Counted from the first letter of the stretch, positions 1-6,747 are shown. The stretch is 10,119 nt of DNA from JARRRL01 sp037380725 (GCA_037380725.1 JARRRL010000160.1:1-10119), one strand, 5' to 3'. Program-made: numbers and translations. The notes: generated by a model from the sequence alone, not told the origin.

Positions 1-2
1 TT

Positions 3-170
3 CCTCAATTATGCTTCCGATATATTCTCTTGCGAGATGTGTCAATCCCGGAACCTTTTGTGGTTGAATTTAAATTTATGTTCAGCAGCATACTTCGCCC
101 AAATGACTTTCCAAAATCATTTGATACAAAGCGTGGACTGAAAGAAGACGATGGATTTGAAATGTTTTGA
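3..170 (+). CDS. Possible 3' end of an unidentified gene (5' end outside window)
   Basis: A plus-strand frame is open from the window edge to a TGA at 168-170, giving about 55 residues. The tail is charged and protein-like, with stretches such as PEPFVVEFKF and a final KEDDGFEMF. I do not recognise the family. The opposite strand is also open over much of this stretch, and another plus frame is open for 141 bases, so an open frame alone is weak evidence here. If real, the gene converges with the PEP-CTERM gene and could share the hairpin terminator at 306-335. Confidence 0.3.
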   Translation, partial: PQLCFRYILLRDVSIPEPFVVEFKFMFSSILRPNDFPKSFDTKRGLKEDDGFEMF

Positions 171-305
171 TATCATAGCGCTTCTCGAACAAGCGAACAG
201 TGACAACGTGATTAGGGATCAGGGGAACAGTAAATTATAGTATTGCTTTATATTTATACATGATTTATGTGGGTACCTTGTTCTGATTATGAGATCCGCA
301 CTAGT

Positions 306-335
306 CAAAAGGCGGGCTCGAAAGCCCGCCTTTTG
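306..335 (-). terminator. Strong, probably bidirectional rho-independent terminator
   Basis: A perfect 13-bp stem (CAAAAGGCGGGCT / AGCCCGCCTTTTG) closes a CGAA tetraloop at 319-322. The A-tract and T-tract flank the GC core, so it can act in either direction. It starts 34 bases past the stop of the PEP-CTERM gene on the minus strand, which is the obvious gene it terminates. Confidence 0.9.
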
Positions 336-368
336 GTTTACCTAGGGAGTGTCTGTGTTGCCAAACCG

Positions 369-965
369 TTAGGCCGCTTTGCTTTTACGACACGCAATAC
401 CTAGCCCGGTTAAACCAATACCGATCAATGCCAGAAAACCAGGCTCAGGAACTGGGATAGTGCTTGAAGACCATGAGAACGTACTATCAGCCCCGTTCAA
501 TGTGATATTCCAGCGTGCATATTCGGTATCTGTACCATCCGTGATTTTACCAAGTCCTCCAATTGTGACATTTTGAAGATAAGGAAGGTTTGGAAAATCT
601 TCTTCAACCTTATCAATGCTATCCAGGCTGAACGACAATGTGTCTCCGAAGTTAGCGCCAACCGTAGCAGTTGCCTCCCATATTTTGGTGGGGGAGATAA
701 AGTTAGTTCCATAGCCAAAATCGAAAAAAGTGGCGAAGTCATCCTTGCTAAAGTAACTGGTAAAATCACCTTTTACAGTTACGAATTTTGCTAAAGATTG
801 ACCCCCTGCAAAGGTTACGCTGCCCGTACCATCTCCTGGAGTGGCATGTGTGATGATGGCTTGATCCTCTCCCCTAAAATTAATAAGGCCACTGCTTGGT
901 ACGGCCATTGCGGACGCGGATACTAATATCAATGTGCAAGTAGCTGCGATGTTTGTAAGTTTCAT
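369..965 (-). CDS. Secreted PEP-CTERM sorting-domain protein
   Basis: This is a 198-residue exported protein. It has an N-terminal signal peptide (basic MKLTN start, hydrophobic stretch, likely cleavage after ASAMA near residue 21), a Gly/Thr/Phe-rich mature domain with no cysteine, and a classic C-terminal tripartite signal. That signal is VPEP (about 172-175), a hydrophobic helix (about 177-191) and a basic end CRKSKAA. Known PEP-CTERM proteins are processed by exosortase (EpsH) and go to the surface or exopolysaccharide matrix; the mature domain here has no function I can name. I chose the ATG at 965 because an AGAGGAAG ribosome site lies about nine bases upstream. An in-frame GTG at 971 would be too close to it. 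The gene is monocistronic, with its own sigma-54-type promoter and a strong terminator. The exosortase is not in the window. Confidence 0.93.
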   Translation of the reverse strand: MKLTNIAATCTLILVSASAMAVPSSGLINFRGEDQAIITHATPGDGTGSVTFAGGQSLAKFVTVKGDFTSYFSKDDFATFFDFGYGTNFISPTKIWEATATVGANFGDTLSFSLDSIDKVEEDFPNLPYLQNVTIGGLGKITDGTDTEYARWNITLNGADSTFSWSSSTIPVPEPGFLALIGIGLTGLGIACRKSKAA

Positions 966-1096
966 TCTCACTCTTCCTCTAAGTTATTGCTGCAGATACC
1001 GATGTGGCGTCTTTCGCGATTCCAACATCGAAAATCTTTTGTCTGTCGATATCTTTATTTTATCGAGCCGCCAACTCTTGGCCGCAATTCGTAATA

Positions 1097-1112
1097 AGCA
1101 ATAACATTGCCA
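1097..1112 (-). promoter_or_regulatory. Sigma-54 (RpoN) -24/-12 promoter of the PEP-CTERM gene
   Basis: Read on the minus strand the site is TGGCAATGTTATTGCT, which fits TGGCAN-N5-TTGCW with exact GG (-24) to GC (-12) spacing. The predicted start is near 1086, giving a leader of about 120 bases before the ATG at 965. Work on Zoogloea-type floc formers, as I recall it, links PEP-CTERM gene expression to RpoN and the PrsK/PrsR two-component system. That fits the site, but the activator here is inferred. Confidence 0.75.
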
Positions 1113-1145
1113 AGTCGTGTTATTGATTTAAAATCAGTAGCTTTT

Positions 1146-1194
1146 GGTGTATGCGCTGTGTTTTGTATTACACCTTGTAAAACACGCTGACACC
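1146..1194. promoter_or_regulatory. Large imperfect inverted repeat, candidate enhancer (UAS) for a sigma-54 activator
   Basis: The left arm at 1146-1164 reads GGTGTATGCGCTGTGTTTT. The reverse complement of 1179-1194 reads GGTGTCAGCGTGTTTT, so the two half-sites share GGTGT-N2-GCG, then TGTTTT. A further GGTGTA copy on the minus strand lies between them. The element is about 60 to 108 bases upstream of the predicted sigma-54 start, the usual place for enhancer-binding-protein sites. The identity of the binding protein is unknown; PrsR is a guess from PEP-CTERM biology. Confidence 0.5.
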
Positions 1195-1960
1195 GAAGCC
1201 GAGGTATTTTCTGTGCGCGTAATTTTATATTTTGCCGAACAAAGTGTCATCCGATCAACTTTTTCTGGTTTTGCACGGTAATACGAACGGTCAAAACGTG
1301 AATAGTAGGCAAACTACAGCAGTAAAAAAACTTTATCAGGCATGTACTCATCAATTACATGGTTTACAATAAAAATTGTTTACGTTTGGTTGTTGTTTAT
1401 TGTGGCTTACACTATCTCGCACAGACGATCTTATTTTGTGTACATGTAAAATAATAATTCAAATTTTACATAATAAATATTATTTATGTTGTATATATAG
1501 GTTATATATGGTTTATTCATGATCTCTAATCATAAATCAAGCGCCAAGGCATACTCATAATGTGAATTGATTCCCAAAAAATATCTATTGAAAGTGTGAG
1601 CATGGCACGTAAACTAAAATAAGATCAAATGGAGGTAGTTCTTATTGTCAGATGATTTTACAATATCATATTAATATCATTTTAGTGTTGTAATGTTTAC
1701 ATTTTTTATGTCCGAAAGACTTATTAGATATTTTTTTGCAGAGTTGACTGCATTATCAAAACATATGGACAATATTTAATCTATCTAAATTGGCCCGTCT
1801 ACCAATAAAACGTGATATAGTATTCTATCTTTTAGATAAAGATCATTATTTAATCATATATCAATGACTATACCAGCGGTGGATGCAGTTCTCGAAGCGA
1901 ATAAGAATATTGAAGACACACTGGATAACATTTGCATATTAAACGGTCAGTGTTAATGAT
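1195..1960. other. AT-rich intergenic stretch with no convincing gene
   Basis: This stretch is strongly AT-rich and holds only short frames without ribosome sites. The longest I noted are a 28-codon frame at 1693-1779 and a 30-codon frame at 1864-1956. The second may be eroded sequence from upstream of the alkyltransferase pseudogene. The stretch also contains a 9-bp inverted repeat (1444-1471), a smaller ATCTTT/AAAGAT hairpin (1827-1843) and the short direct repeat ATATCAT-ATTA-ATATCAT near 1660-1680. I see no RNA gene or mobile-element end. Confidence 0.6.
1444..1471. repeat. 9-bp perfect inverted repeat, 10-base loop
   Basis: ATGTAAAAT (1444-1452) and ATTTTACAT (1463-1471) are perfect reverse complements around a 10-base spacer. 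It is AT-only apart from one G/C pair, so it is more likely a protein-binding site or chance in AT-rich DNA than a terminator. No adjacent gene explains it. Confidence 0.4.
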
Positions 1961-2603
1961 TTGCACTTTTCATCGATACAAACACAAGCGAAGGCGAGCA
2001 GCGGTATAGTCGATGCATTTATTAGAAACAATTTGCACAAAACAACTCGTGTTTACATTATAACTTGCGAACCGAGCGATGCAGAAAAATATTGTGGATC
2101 GCTGACCTGGTCAATGCAGAAGACGCGGTGGGTTGGAGTTGCAATACAAAACGACGCTTTGTGTTACGTCGGTTTTTATGGTGCTGAAAACGAACCCGCG
2201 ACTCCGGCGTTAAGTTGTTGAATAATTTAGAACGTGATTGGCCATGTGCACATTGCTGTCAAAACGATAATTAAATTATGATCTTGTGTAAACTAGTATT
2301 GATGAGTGACTCTCAATCCAAGCCGTTTAAAGTTGTCTTTCGAGGCACTGAATTTCAGCGCCGAGTTTGGACAGCGTTGTGTGAATGCCCCGTTGGCCAG
2401 ACTTGCTCTTACCGTGATCTGGCTCACTCGCTGGATTGCGCTTCAAGCGTTCGTGCCGCAGCATCAGCGGTTGGTGCCAATCGCCTTGCCGTTGTGGTGC
2501 CGTGCCACCACGTCATACGTCAAGACGGTAACTTGGGTGGTTTCCGTTAGGGGCTTTCTTTAAAATCTCGTTTTTAAACGCCGTCTTGAAAACCTTGACA
2601 TAA
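1961..2603 (+). pseudogene. ada: Decayed Ada/Ogt-type methylated-DNA-protein cysteine methyltransferase
   Basis: Intact relatives move alkyl groups from O6-alkylguanine to an active-site cysteine. The C-terminal DNA-binding domain is plain at 2302-2547: GTEFQRRVWTAL, SSVRAAASAVGANRLA and VVVPCHHVIRQDGNLGGFR. The preceding ribonuclease-like domain survives in pieces: WVGVAIQNDALCYVGF in the second plus frame (to about 2210), then KLLNNLERDWPCA in the first frame (2212-2271). Lesions are a frameshift between these pieces, a TAA at 2272-2274, and a TAG at 2548-2550 where the conserved Trp after GGFR (TGG) should be. There is probably a lost T in the run at 2571-2575, beyond which LNAVLKTLT continues to TAA at 2601. 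The active-site PCHR is PCHH, and the C-terminal helix with the catalytic glutamate is cut off. The start is not traceable; 1961 (TTG) is only where one frame opens. Confidence 0.8.
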
Positions 2604-2664
2604 GAAACAATTGCCCAAAAAGAACTTTTTAAAATAAAAAATAAAGCAACGCTCAATAATGCGA

Positions 2665-2928
2665 TTATTTCGGTTCTGATAGATTAAAATGCCGCTGTAA
2701 TAGCGCCAAAATATCAATCGACTCATGCATCCAGATTTCTTTTTCTTGATTGTCCGTAATTTTTAGACAAGGAACAGTAGAACATCCGCTGCCATGAATC
2801 AGGTCTTCACGATCTGCTGGACACAGCATGATATCATGCAAGGTGACAGGCCATTGATGAAGTCGCAGTGGTTTGAGTACCCGTTGGCAAAAGGGGCAGC
2901 TTTCATAATAGTATAAAGCAAATTGCAT
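2665..2928 (-). CDS. Small glutaredoxin-like (GST N-terminal type) protein
   Basis: This 87-residue thioredoxin-fold protein has a dithiol active site CPFC at residues 11-14, the cis-proline motif TVP at 51-53 for glutathione binding, and HES at 68-70 before the last helix. Length and order match small glutaredoxins that reduce disulfides or glutathionylated proteins in the cytoplasm. I chose the ATG at 2928 because GGAG lies five bases upstream. A longer frame from a GTG at 2991 would add 21 residues with no match to the fold. The gene follows the Kef antiporter by 63 bases on the same strand and is probably cotranscribed. Kef channels are held shut by glutathione and opened by its conjugates, so the pairing is biologically sensible, though a direct role is inferred. 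Confidence 0.85.
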   Translation of the reverse strand: MQFALYYYESCPFCQRVLKPLRLHQWPVTLHDIMLCPADREDLIHGSGCSTVPCLKITDNQEKEIWMHESIDILALLQRHFNLSEPK

Positions 2929-2991
2929 ACCTACTCCGTTAAAAATTAACCGATATCCCATCCTATAAGGCAAATGATCAAGCGCAGACAC

Positions 2992-4845
2992 TCAACGTTC
3001 ATCGGGATCTTCTGAACGCCAGAATTGATCAGCCAGTCTGTGCGATTCGCGCTTTTCATCCAAATTTAATAGCGTCTCAAACAAACGAGATTTTTCCCGG
3101 TGCAACATAAAGTACGCTTTCTCATCATGCCACAATTTTGCCATCTCCTTTAGGTGCTTCTTATCATGATGTTCAAACAATTGAGCATTTTTTGTAGCGT
3201 GGTAACGATGATAGCCCAAATTTACCATAACCTCTGCACCAAGGTCCAGAGCAGAGCCAAACGTTTCAATGGAAAAATATGCCACCTCACGATTCGATAG
3301 CTCATAGGCATGCAGGCGATCAACCGCACGCACAATAATGTGTAAATGTGGAAAATGTTTTTTTGCCATATCCAGAATCGAGTCGCTGATCTCCCTTTTA
3401 TCCACAGCGATGACCAACACGCTTGCTGCGTCAGCACCTGCAGCATGCAATAAATCACGTCGAGTGGCGTCTCCATAGTATACTTTGAATCCTGCTTTTT
3501 CGGAGACCTGTATCAAATTTGGGTCAAGATCAAGCAAGGTCAGATCAATACCATTGTATTTCAAAAATCGACCAACGACTTGTCCAAAACGTCCAAAACC
3601 AGCAATGATAACCGGGTTCGATGGACTTTCCTGCAAAGGCGCGTCGGATGGGGCGTCTTTCTTTTCCGTTTCCACGCGCTCTCTGAAATGCGGTTGAATG
3701 ATACGGACATCCAGTGTCAACAGTAATGGCGTGATTAACATGGATAATGCCACAATAATATTGATCAATTCAAAATTGACTTGCGTGAGTAAACCTAAGC
3801 TGAGCGCATAGGTAGCAAGGACAAAAGCAAACTCACCACCTTGTGGCAAAGTCAACATGAAAGACCAACTCAGTGGTAAGGGAAATTTAAAGAGACTGGC
3901 AATCAGACCGAGTACACCCGCTTTAACTAAGACAAGAATCAGTACACTGCTGATAACCCAGAAGGGATTTTCAAGCACGACAGAAAATTGCATGGCTGCG
4001 CCTACTGCCACAAAAAAGACACCCATTATAAGACTCTTAAATGGTTCGATGGCTGTTTCAATTTCGTGTCGGAACTCACTCTCCGCTAACAATACCCCCG
4101 CTAAAAATGCGCCGAGCGCTGGCGAAATACCCACAAGATCCATCAAATAACTTACACCCACAACCAAAACTAACGACGCCGTTGTGAACAACTCTCTAAG
4201 GCGAGTATGTGCTAACCACCTAAAAAAGGGTTTAACAAGGTACATGCCTGACAGAATAATTGATAAAATTATCGCCACAATCGCTAACGCACTGGATGTT
4301 ATATTTTCAACTTCGCCGCTCTTTTGTTGCGCAACGAGTAGCGGAAAGAAAGCTAACATGGGGATAACGGCAATATCTTGGAACAACAGTACAGAAAAAG
4401 CGTTGTACCCGATCGGCGTTCGCGTCAGTCCGTTCTCGCGTAATGATTGCAGAATAATAGCGGTAGACGAAAGCGACAACATCAAACCAATCACGATCGC
4501 CTGTTGCCACGACAAAGCGAAAAAAAGAAAAGCGAGCAACCCAATCGCTAAAGCAGAACCGATGACTTGAATACCACCCAGACCGAGAATAGACGCACGC
4601 ATCGACCATAACATGTGCGGTTCCAGCTCGATGCCAATCATGAACAACATCATAACAACACCGAATTCAGCGGCATGCAAAATGGAGTGCGCCTCACCCG
4701 CAAAATCCAAGCAATAGGGGCCAATGATAATACCGGCGATCAAATACCCCAGCACAGAGCCAAGTCCTAATCGCTTGGCCAGTGGAACTGCAATTAGCGC
4801 AGCGCTCAAATAAACTAAAATTAATTGTATTGAATATTGAGACAT
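2992..4845 (-). CDS. kefC: Glutathione-regulated K+/H+ antiporter, KefB/KefC type (CPA2 family)
   Basis: The 617-residue length is close to E. coli KefC. Residues 1-385 form the hydrophobic antiporter domain (roughly 12 membrane segments), with the conserved LLFQDIAVIP motif near 153-162 carrying D157 in the ion path. A linker (about 386-408) leads to an RCK/TrkA-N domain with the nucleotide motif GFGRFGQ at 416-422, then a soluble tail to 617. The family releases K+ and takes up H+ when glutathione adducts bind, acidifying the cytoplasm against electrophiles. The cytoplasmic regulatory loop reads RHEIETAIEPFKS (259-271). In E. coli KefC the matching loop is HALESDIE, so the second acidic residue is Ala here. 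The ribosome site is weak (GAGCGA, about nine bases upstream). kefF lies 178 bases upstream and the glutaredoxin 63 bases downstream. Confidence 0.93.
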   Translation of the reverse strand: MSQYSIQLILVYLSAALIAVPLAKRLGLGSVLGYLIAGIIIGPYCLDFAGEAHSILHAAEFGVVMMLFMIGIELEPHMLWSMRASILGLGGIQVIGSALAIGLLAFLFFALSWQQAIVIGLMLSLSSTAIILQSLRENGLTRTPIGYNAFSVLLFQDIAVIPMLAFFPLLVAQQKSGEVENITSSALAIVAIILSIILSGMYLVKPFFRWLAHTRLRELFTTASLVLVVGVSYLMDLVGISPALGAFLAGVLLAESEFRHEIETAIEPFKSLIMGVFFVAVGAAMQFSVVLENPFWVISSVLILVLVKAGVLGLIASLFKFPLPLSWSFMLTLPQGGEFAFVLATYALSLGLLTQVNFELINIIVALSMLITPLLLTLDVRIIQPHFRERVETEKKDAPSDAPLQESPSNPVIIAGFGRFGQVVGRFLKYNGIDLTLLDLDPNLIQVSEKAGFKVYYGDATRRDLLHAAGADAASVLVIAVDKREISDSILDMAKKHFPHLHIIVRAVDRLHAYELSNREVAYFSIETFGSALDLGAEVMVNLGYHRYHATKNAQLFEHHDKKHLKEMAKLWHDEKAYFMLHREKSRLFETLLNLDEKRESHRLADQFWRSEDPDER

Positions 4846-4879
4846 AATGTGTTTCGCTCGTCAATGATATTCCGTGCAT

Positions 4880-4893
4880 CCCAGACATCTGGG
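4880..4893. promoter_or_regulatory. Operator-like palindrome between kefF and kefC
   Basis: CCCAGA-CA-TCTGGG is a 14-bp palindrome with 6-bp arms, 35 bases upstream of the kefC start. The two-base centre is too short for an RNA hairpin loop of this exact form, so a protein-binding site is more likely. A TTGCAC / TATTTA pair spaced 17 bp upstream of it on the minus strand could be a weak internal promoter for kefC. Confidence 0.35.
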
Positions 4894-5023
4894 TTCATGT
4901 TTCTTAAACAGGGGTGTTTTAATATCGTATCTTATCGTGTAAATAGAAGCACTAAGAGCGGTGTGCAAAACACAATTTCATCAATAATTAATGCATCTAT
5001 TAGCCTATATTCTCACACATTTA

Positions 5024-5608
5024 TTATGGTAATCTGAGCATATCATCTGTGGCTAAATCTGCTGCGGTCATTTCGGTATGACCGAGTTTATTTAACCAGT
5101 CAGAAAATCGATCCAGTTCCGAATGTTTCACCGTACTGTTGGCGTTGTAGTGTACCCCGTAAGAAACAAAGGGATCGATAAGGCTCATACCACACGTCAA
5201 CATCGTCTGTCTTATTGGCAACAAGAAGTCTAAAATCGAGTTCTTATTATGTCCTCCTACTGCATACTCTGACTCAGCACCCCCAACCGTAATCGCACTG
5301 GTAAAACGTTTCCCTCGTAGGTACTCCCCTCCTTCTCCATAAGCAAAACCAGGTTGTAAAACAATGTCTTGCCATTCTTTCAGAATGGCCGGCGTGCTGT
5401 ACCAATACAATGGGTGTTGAAAAACGATGGTGTGATGTGTCTGTAACAAGTGCTGCTCTCGCTCGATGTCCACTAAAAAATTGGGATAATGGTGATAAAG
5501 ATCATTGAAAAAAACAGACGCGTGACGCTGAGCCACCTCTGCCAGAAGTCGATTCATACGTGAGAATTGTTGGGCGGGGTGCGCATAGAGAATCAGTATT
5601 TGAGTCAT
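5024..5608 (-). CDS. kefF: KefF/KefG-like NAD(P)H:quinone oxidoreductase, Kef ancillary flavoprotein
   Basis: This is a flavodoxin-like-fold protein of 194 residues; KefF and KefG are slightly shorter. The FMN phosphate loop begins at YAHP (8-11). The signature QHPLYWYSTPAILKEWQDIV occupies 64-83, and GGAESEY (109-115) lies in the later flavin/dimer loop. KefF-type proteins bind FMN, dimerise, reduce quinones and are needed for full activity of the partner Kef antiporter at the inner membrane. The order here (flavoprotein, then antiporter) matches E. coli kefFC. GAGGAT lies about eight bases before the ATG. A TATAAT box at 5629-5634 and a 15-bp palindrome further upstream look like its promoter region. 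Whether it is closer to KefF or KefG cannot be decided by eye. Confidence 0.9.
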   Translation of the reverse strand: MTQILILYAHPAQQFSRMNRLLAEVAQRHASVFFNDLYHHYPNFLVDIEREQHLLQTHHTIVFQHPLYWYSTPAILKEWQDIVLQPGFAYGEGGEYLRGKRFTSAITVGGAESEYAVGGHNKNSILDFLLPIRQTMLTCGMSLIDPFVSYGVHYNANSTVKHSELDRFSDWLNKLGHTEMTAADLATDDMLRLP

Positions 5609-5628
5609 GAAAACATCCTCAACAGTAC

Positions 5629-5657
5629 ATTATATAATGCTGAGAGCGTATCACAGT
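5629..5657 (-). promoter_or_regulatory. Probable promoter of the kef operon
   Basis: On the minus strand a perfect TATAAT (5634-5629) sits so that transcription would begin near 5622, just upstream of the GAGGAT ribosome site. The hexamer 17 bp upstream (ACTGTG, 5657-5652) is a poor -35. The promoter therefore probably needs an activator or is weak at rest. Confidence 0.5.
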
Positions 5658-5674
5658 ATGCGGTATAACATTAA

Positions 5675-5689
5675 ATCATGACTCATGAT
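5675..5689. promoter_or_regulatory. 15-bp perfect palindrome upstream of kefF, candidate operator
   Basis: ATCATGA-C-TCATGAT is an odd-centred palindrome with 7-bp arms, about 53 to 67 bases upstream of the predicted kefF transcription start. That is a typical activator position next to a promoter with a poor -35. The binding protein is unknown. Confidence 0.45.
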
Positions 5690-5704
5690 GACAACGGTGA
5701 ACAC

Positions 5705-5718
5705 CTGTTTTCAAACAG
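5705..5718. promoter_or_regulatory. Second palindrome upstream of kefF
   Basis: CTGTTT-TC-AAACAG has 6-bp arms around a two-base centre. It lies 15 bases beyond the 5675-5689 palindrome, between the gmd end and kefF. It differs in sequence from that site, so it may serve another regulator or be chance. Confidence 0.3.
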
Positions 5719-5743
5719 CGCTACACCGATCTGGTTATCAATA

Positions 5744-5775
5744 GATCATAATATAGCCATTTGCGATATATGATC
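5744..5775 (-). other. AT-rich hairpin at the 3' end of gmd
   Basis: GATCAT (5744-5749) pairs with ATGATC (5770-5775), overlapping the gmd stop codon, and the stem can extend to about ten pairs with one bulge. It lacks a GC core and a clean T-tract, so it would be a weak terminator at best. No better terminator separates gmd from the kef operon on the same strand. Confidence 0.3.
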
Positions 5776-6679
5776 ACCATTTACTTTTATTGGTTGATTT
5801 TAAACCTCTCCTTTCTCCCTGTAACACATCAACCTCAGCGGGTCGAAAGTAGCATTGATCGACGGTAACATAGTCTTCGTAGTTCAAATCAACGCATTCA
5901 AAGGCTAGACGTGAAAACTCCCGTATTGATGTCGTACGTCCGGTGGAAATAACAAAATCTTCAGGTTGGTCTTGCTGCAGCATCAACCACTGAGCTTCGA
6001 CGTAATCACCAGCAAAACCCCAATCCCGCTTGGCATCCAAGTTTCCCAATACCAATTTAGACTGATACCCCTGTTTAATGCGTGCGACGCCGTCAGTGAT
6101 TTTGCGCGTGACAAATTCAATACCACGCAATGGTGATTCATGATTAAATAAAATTCCTGCGCAGGTGAACAGGTTATAGCTTTCCCGATAATTTATCGTA
6201 ATCCAATGTCCGTATAATTTTGAAACACCATACGGACTTCGTGGATAAAATGGTGTTTTTTCAGTCTGTATTTTTTCCTGAATTTTTCCGAACATTTCAC
6301 TACTGGAAGCTTGATAAAAACGTACCGATGGGTTCGTTAAACGAATGGCTTCCAAGAGTTGCGTGACACCCAGTGCGGTGACTTGGGCCGTCAAGATCGG
6401 CTGTTGCCACGATGTGCCCACAAAACTTTGCGCAGCAAGATTGTAAACTTCATCGGGCTGAGCTGTGTTCATGACTCGAATCAACGAAGACAAATCGGTC
6501 ACGTCACCTTCAATGAAATTTATTTCTGAGGTGAGAGAAAAATAATCTAACCGTTCCGTATTGATAGAGCCTCGGCGCGGTAGCATACCATAAACACGGT
6601 AGCCTTTTTCGAAGAGCAGTTTTGCTAAGTAGGCACCATCTTGTCCGGTGATGCCGGTAATCAGAGCAGTTTTATTCAT
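5774..6679 (-). CDS. gmd: GDP-mannose 4,6-dehydratase, C-terminally shortened
   Basis: This extended short-chain dehydrogenase converts GDP-mannose to GDP-4-keto-6-deoxymannose, the precursor of GDP-fucose, GDP-rhamnose and related sugars. The NADP site GITGQDG is at 9-15, with PRRGS at 34-38. The catalytic set is S126 and E128 in ASSSEMFG, Y150 in SPYG and K154. GILFNHESPLRG (175-186) and GNLDAKRDWGFAGDYVEA (212-229) are family signatures. At 301 residues it is short: family members are usually about 320-370 and continue after FRPAEVDVLQG with a GD..KA..LGW region and a last helix. Here GERRGLKSTNKSKW and a stop replace that end, and other frames do not restore it. Function is therefore uncertain. 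The ribosome site (AAGGA) is about 11 bases from the ATG. The partner reductase or epimerase is not in the window. Confidence 0.9.
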   Translation of the reverse strand: MNKTALITGITGQDGAYLAKLLFEKGYRVYGMLPRRGSINTERLDYFSLTSEINFIEGDVTDLSSLIRVMNTAQPDEVYNLAAQSFVGTSWQQPILTAQVTALGVTQLLEAIRLTNPSVRFYQASSSEMFGKIQEKIQTEKTPFYPRSPYGVSKLYGHWITINYRESYNLFTCAGILFNHESPLRGIEFVTRKITDGVARIKQGYQSKLVLGNLDAKRDWGFAGDYVEAQWLMLQQDQPEDFVISTGRTTSIREFSRLAFECVDLNYEDYVTVDQCYFRPAEVDVLQGERRGLKSTNKSKW

Positions 6680-6747
6680 GAAAAAAAGGTTCCTTATGAG
6701 ACTGCTGCGTTGTTAATACTTTAGTCCCATCTGTCGGGTTACTCCGA

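Noticed and set aside
1693..1779. 28-codon ORF starting MFTFFMSERL on the plus strand
   Set aside because: It has no ribosome site and lies in very AT-rich DNA; frames of this length are expected by chance.
2665..2991. Longer 108-residue form of the glutaredoxin from a GTG at 2991
   Set aside because: The extra 21 residues do not fit the fold, and a good ribosome site sits just before the ATG at 2928.
4184..4570. 128-residue plus-strand ORF inside kefC
   Set aside because: It is a shadow frame fully antisense to the well-supported antiporter gene.
4837..5037. 66-residue plus-strand ORF across the kefF-kefC gap
   Set aside because: It is antisense to both operon genes at its ends, has no ribosome site and no recognisable domain.
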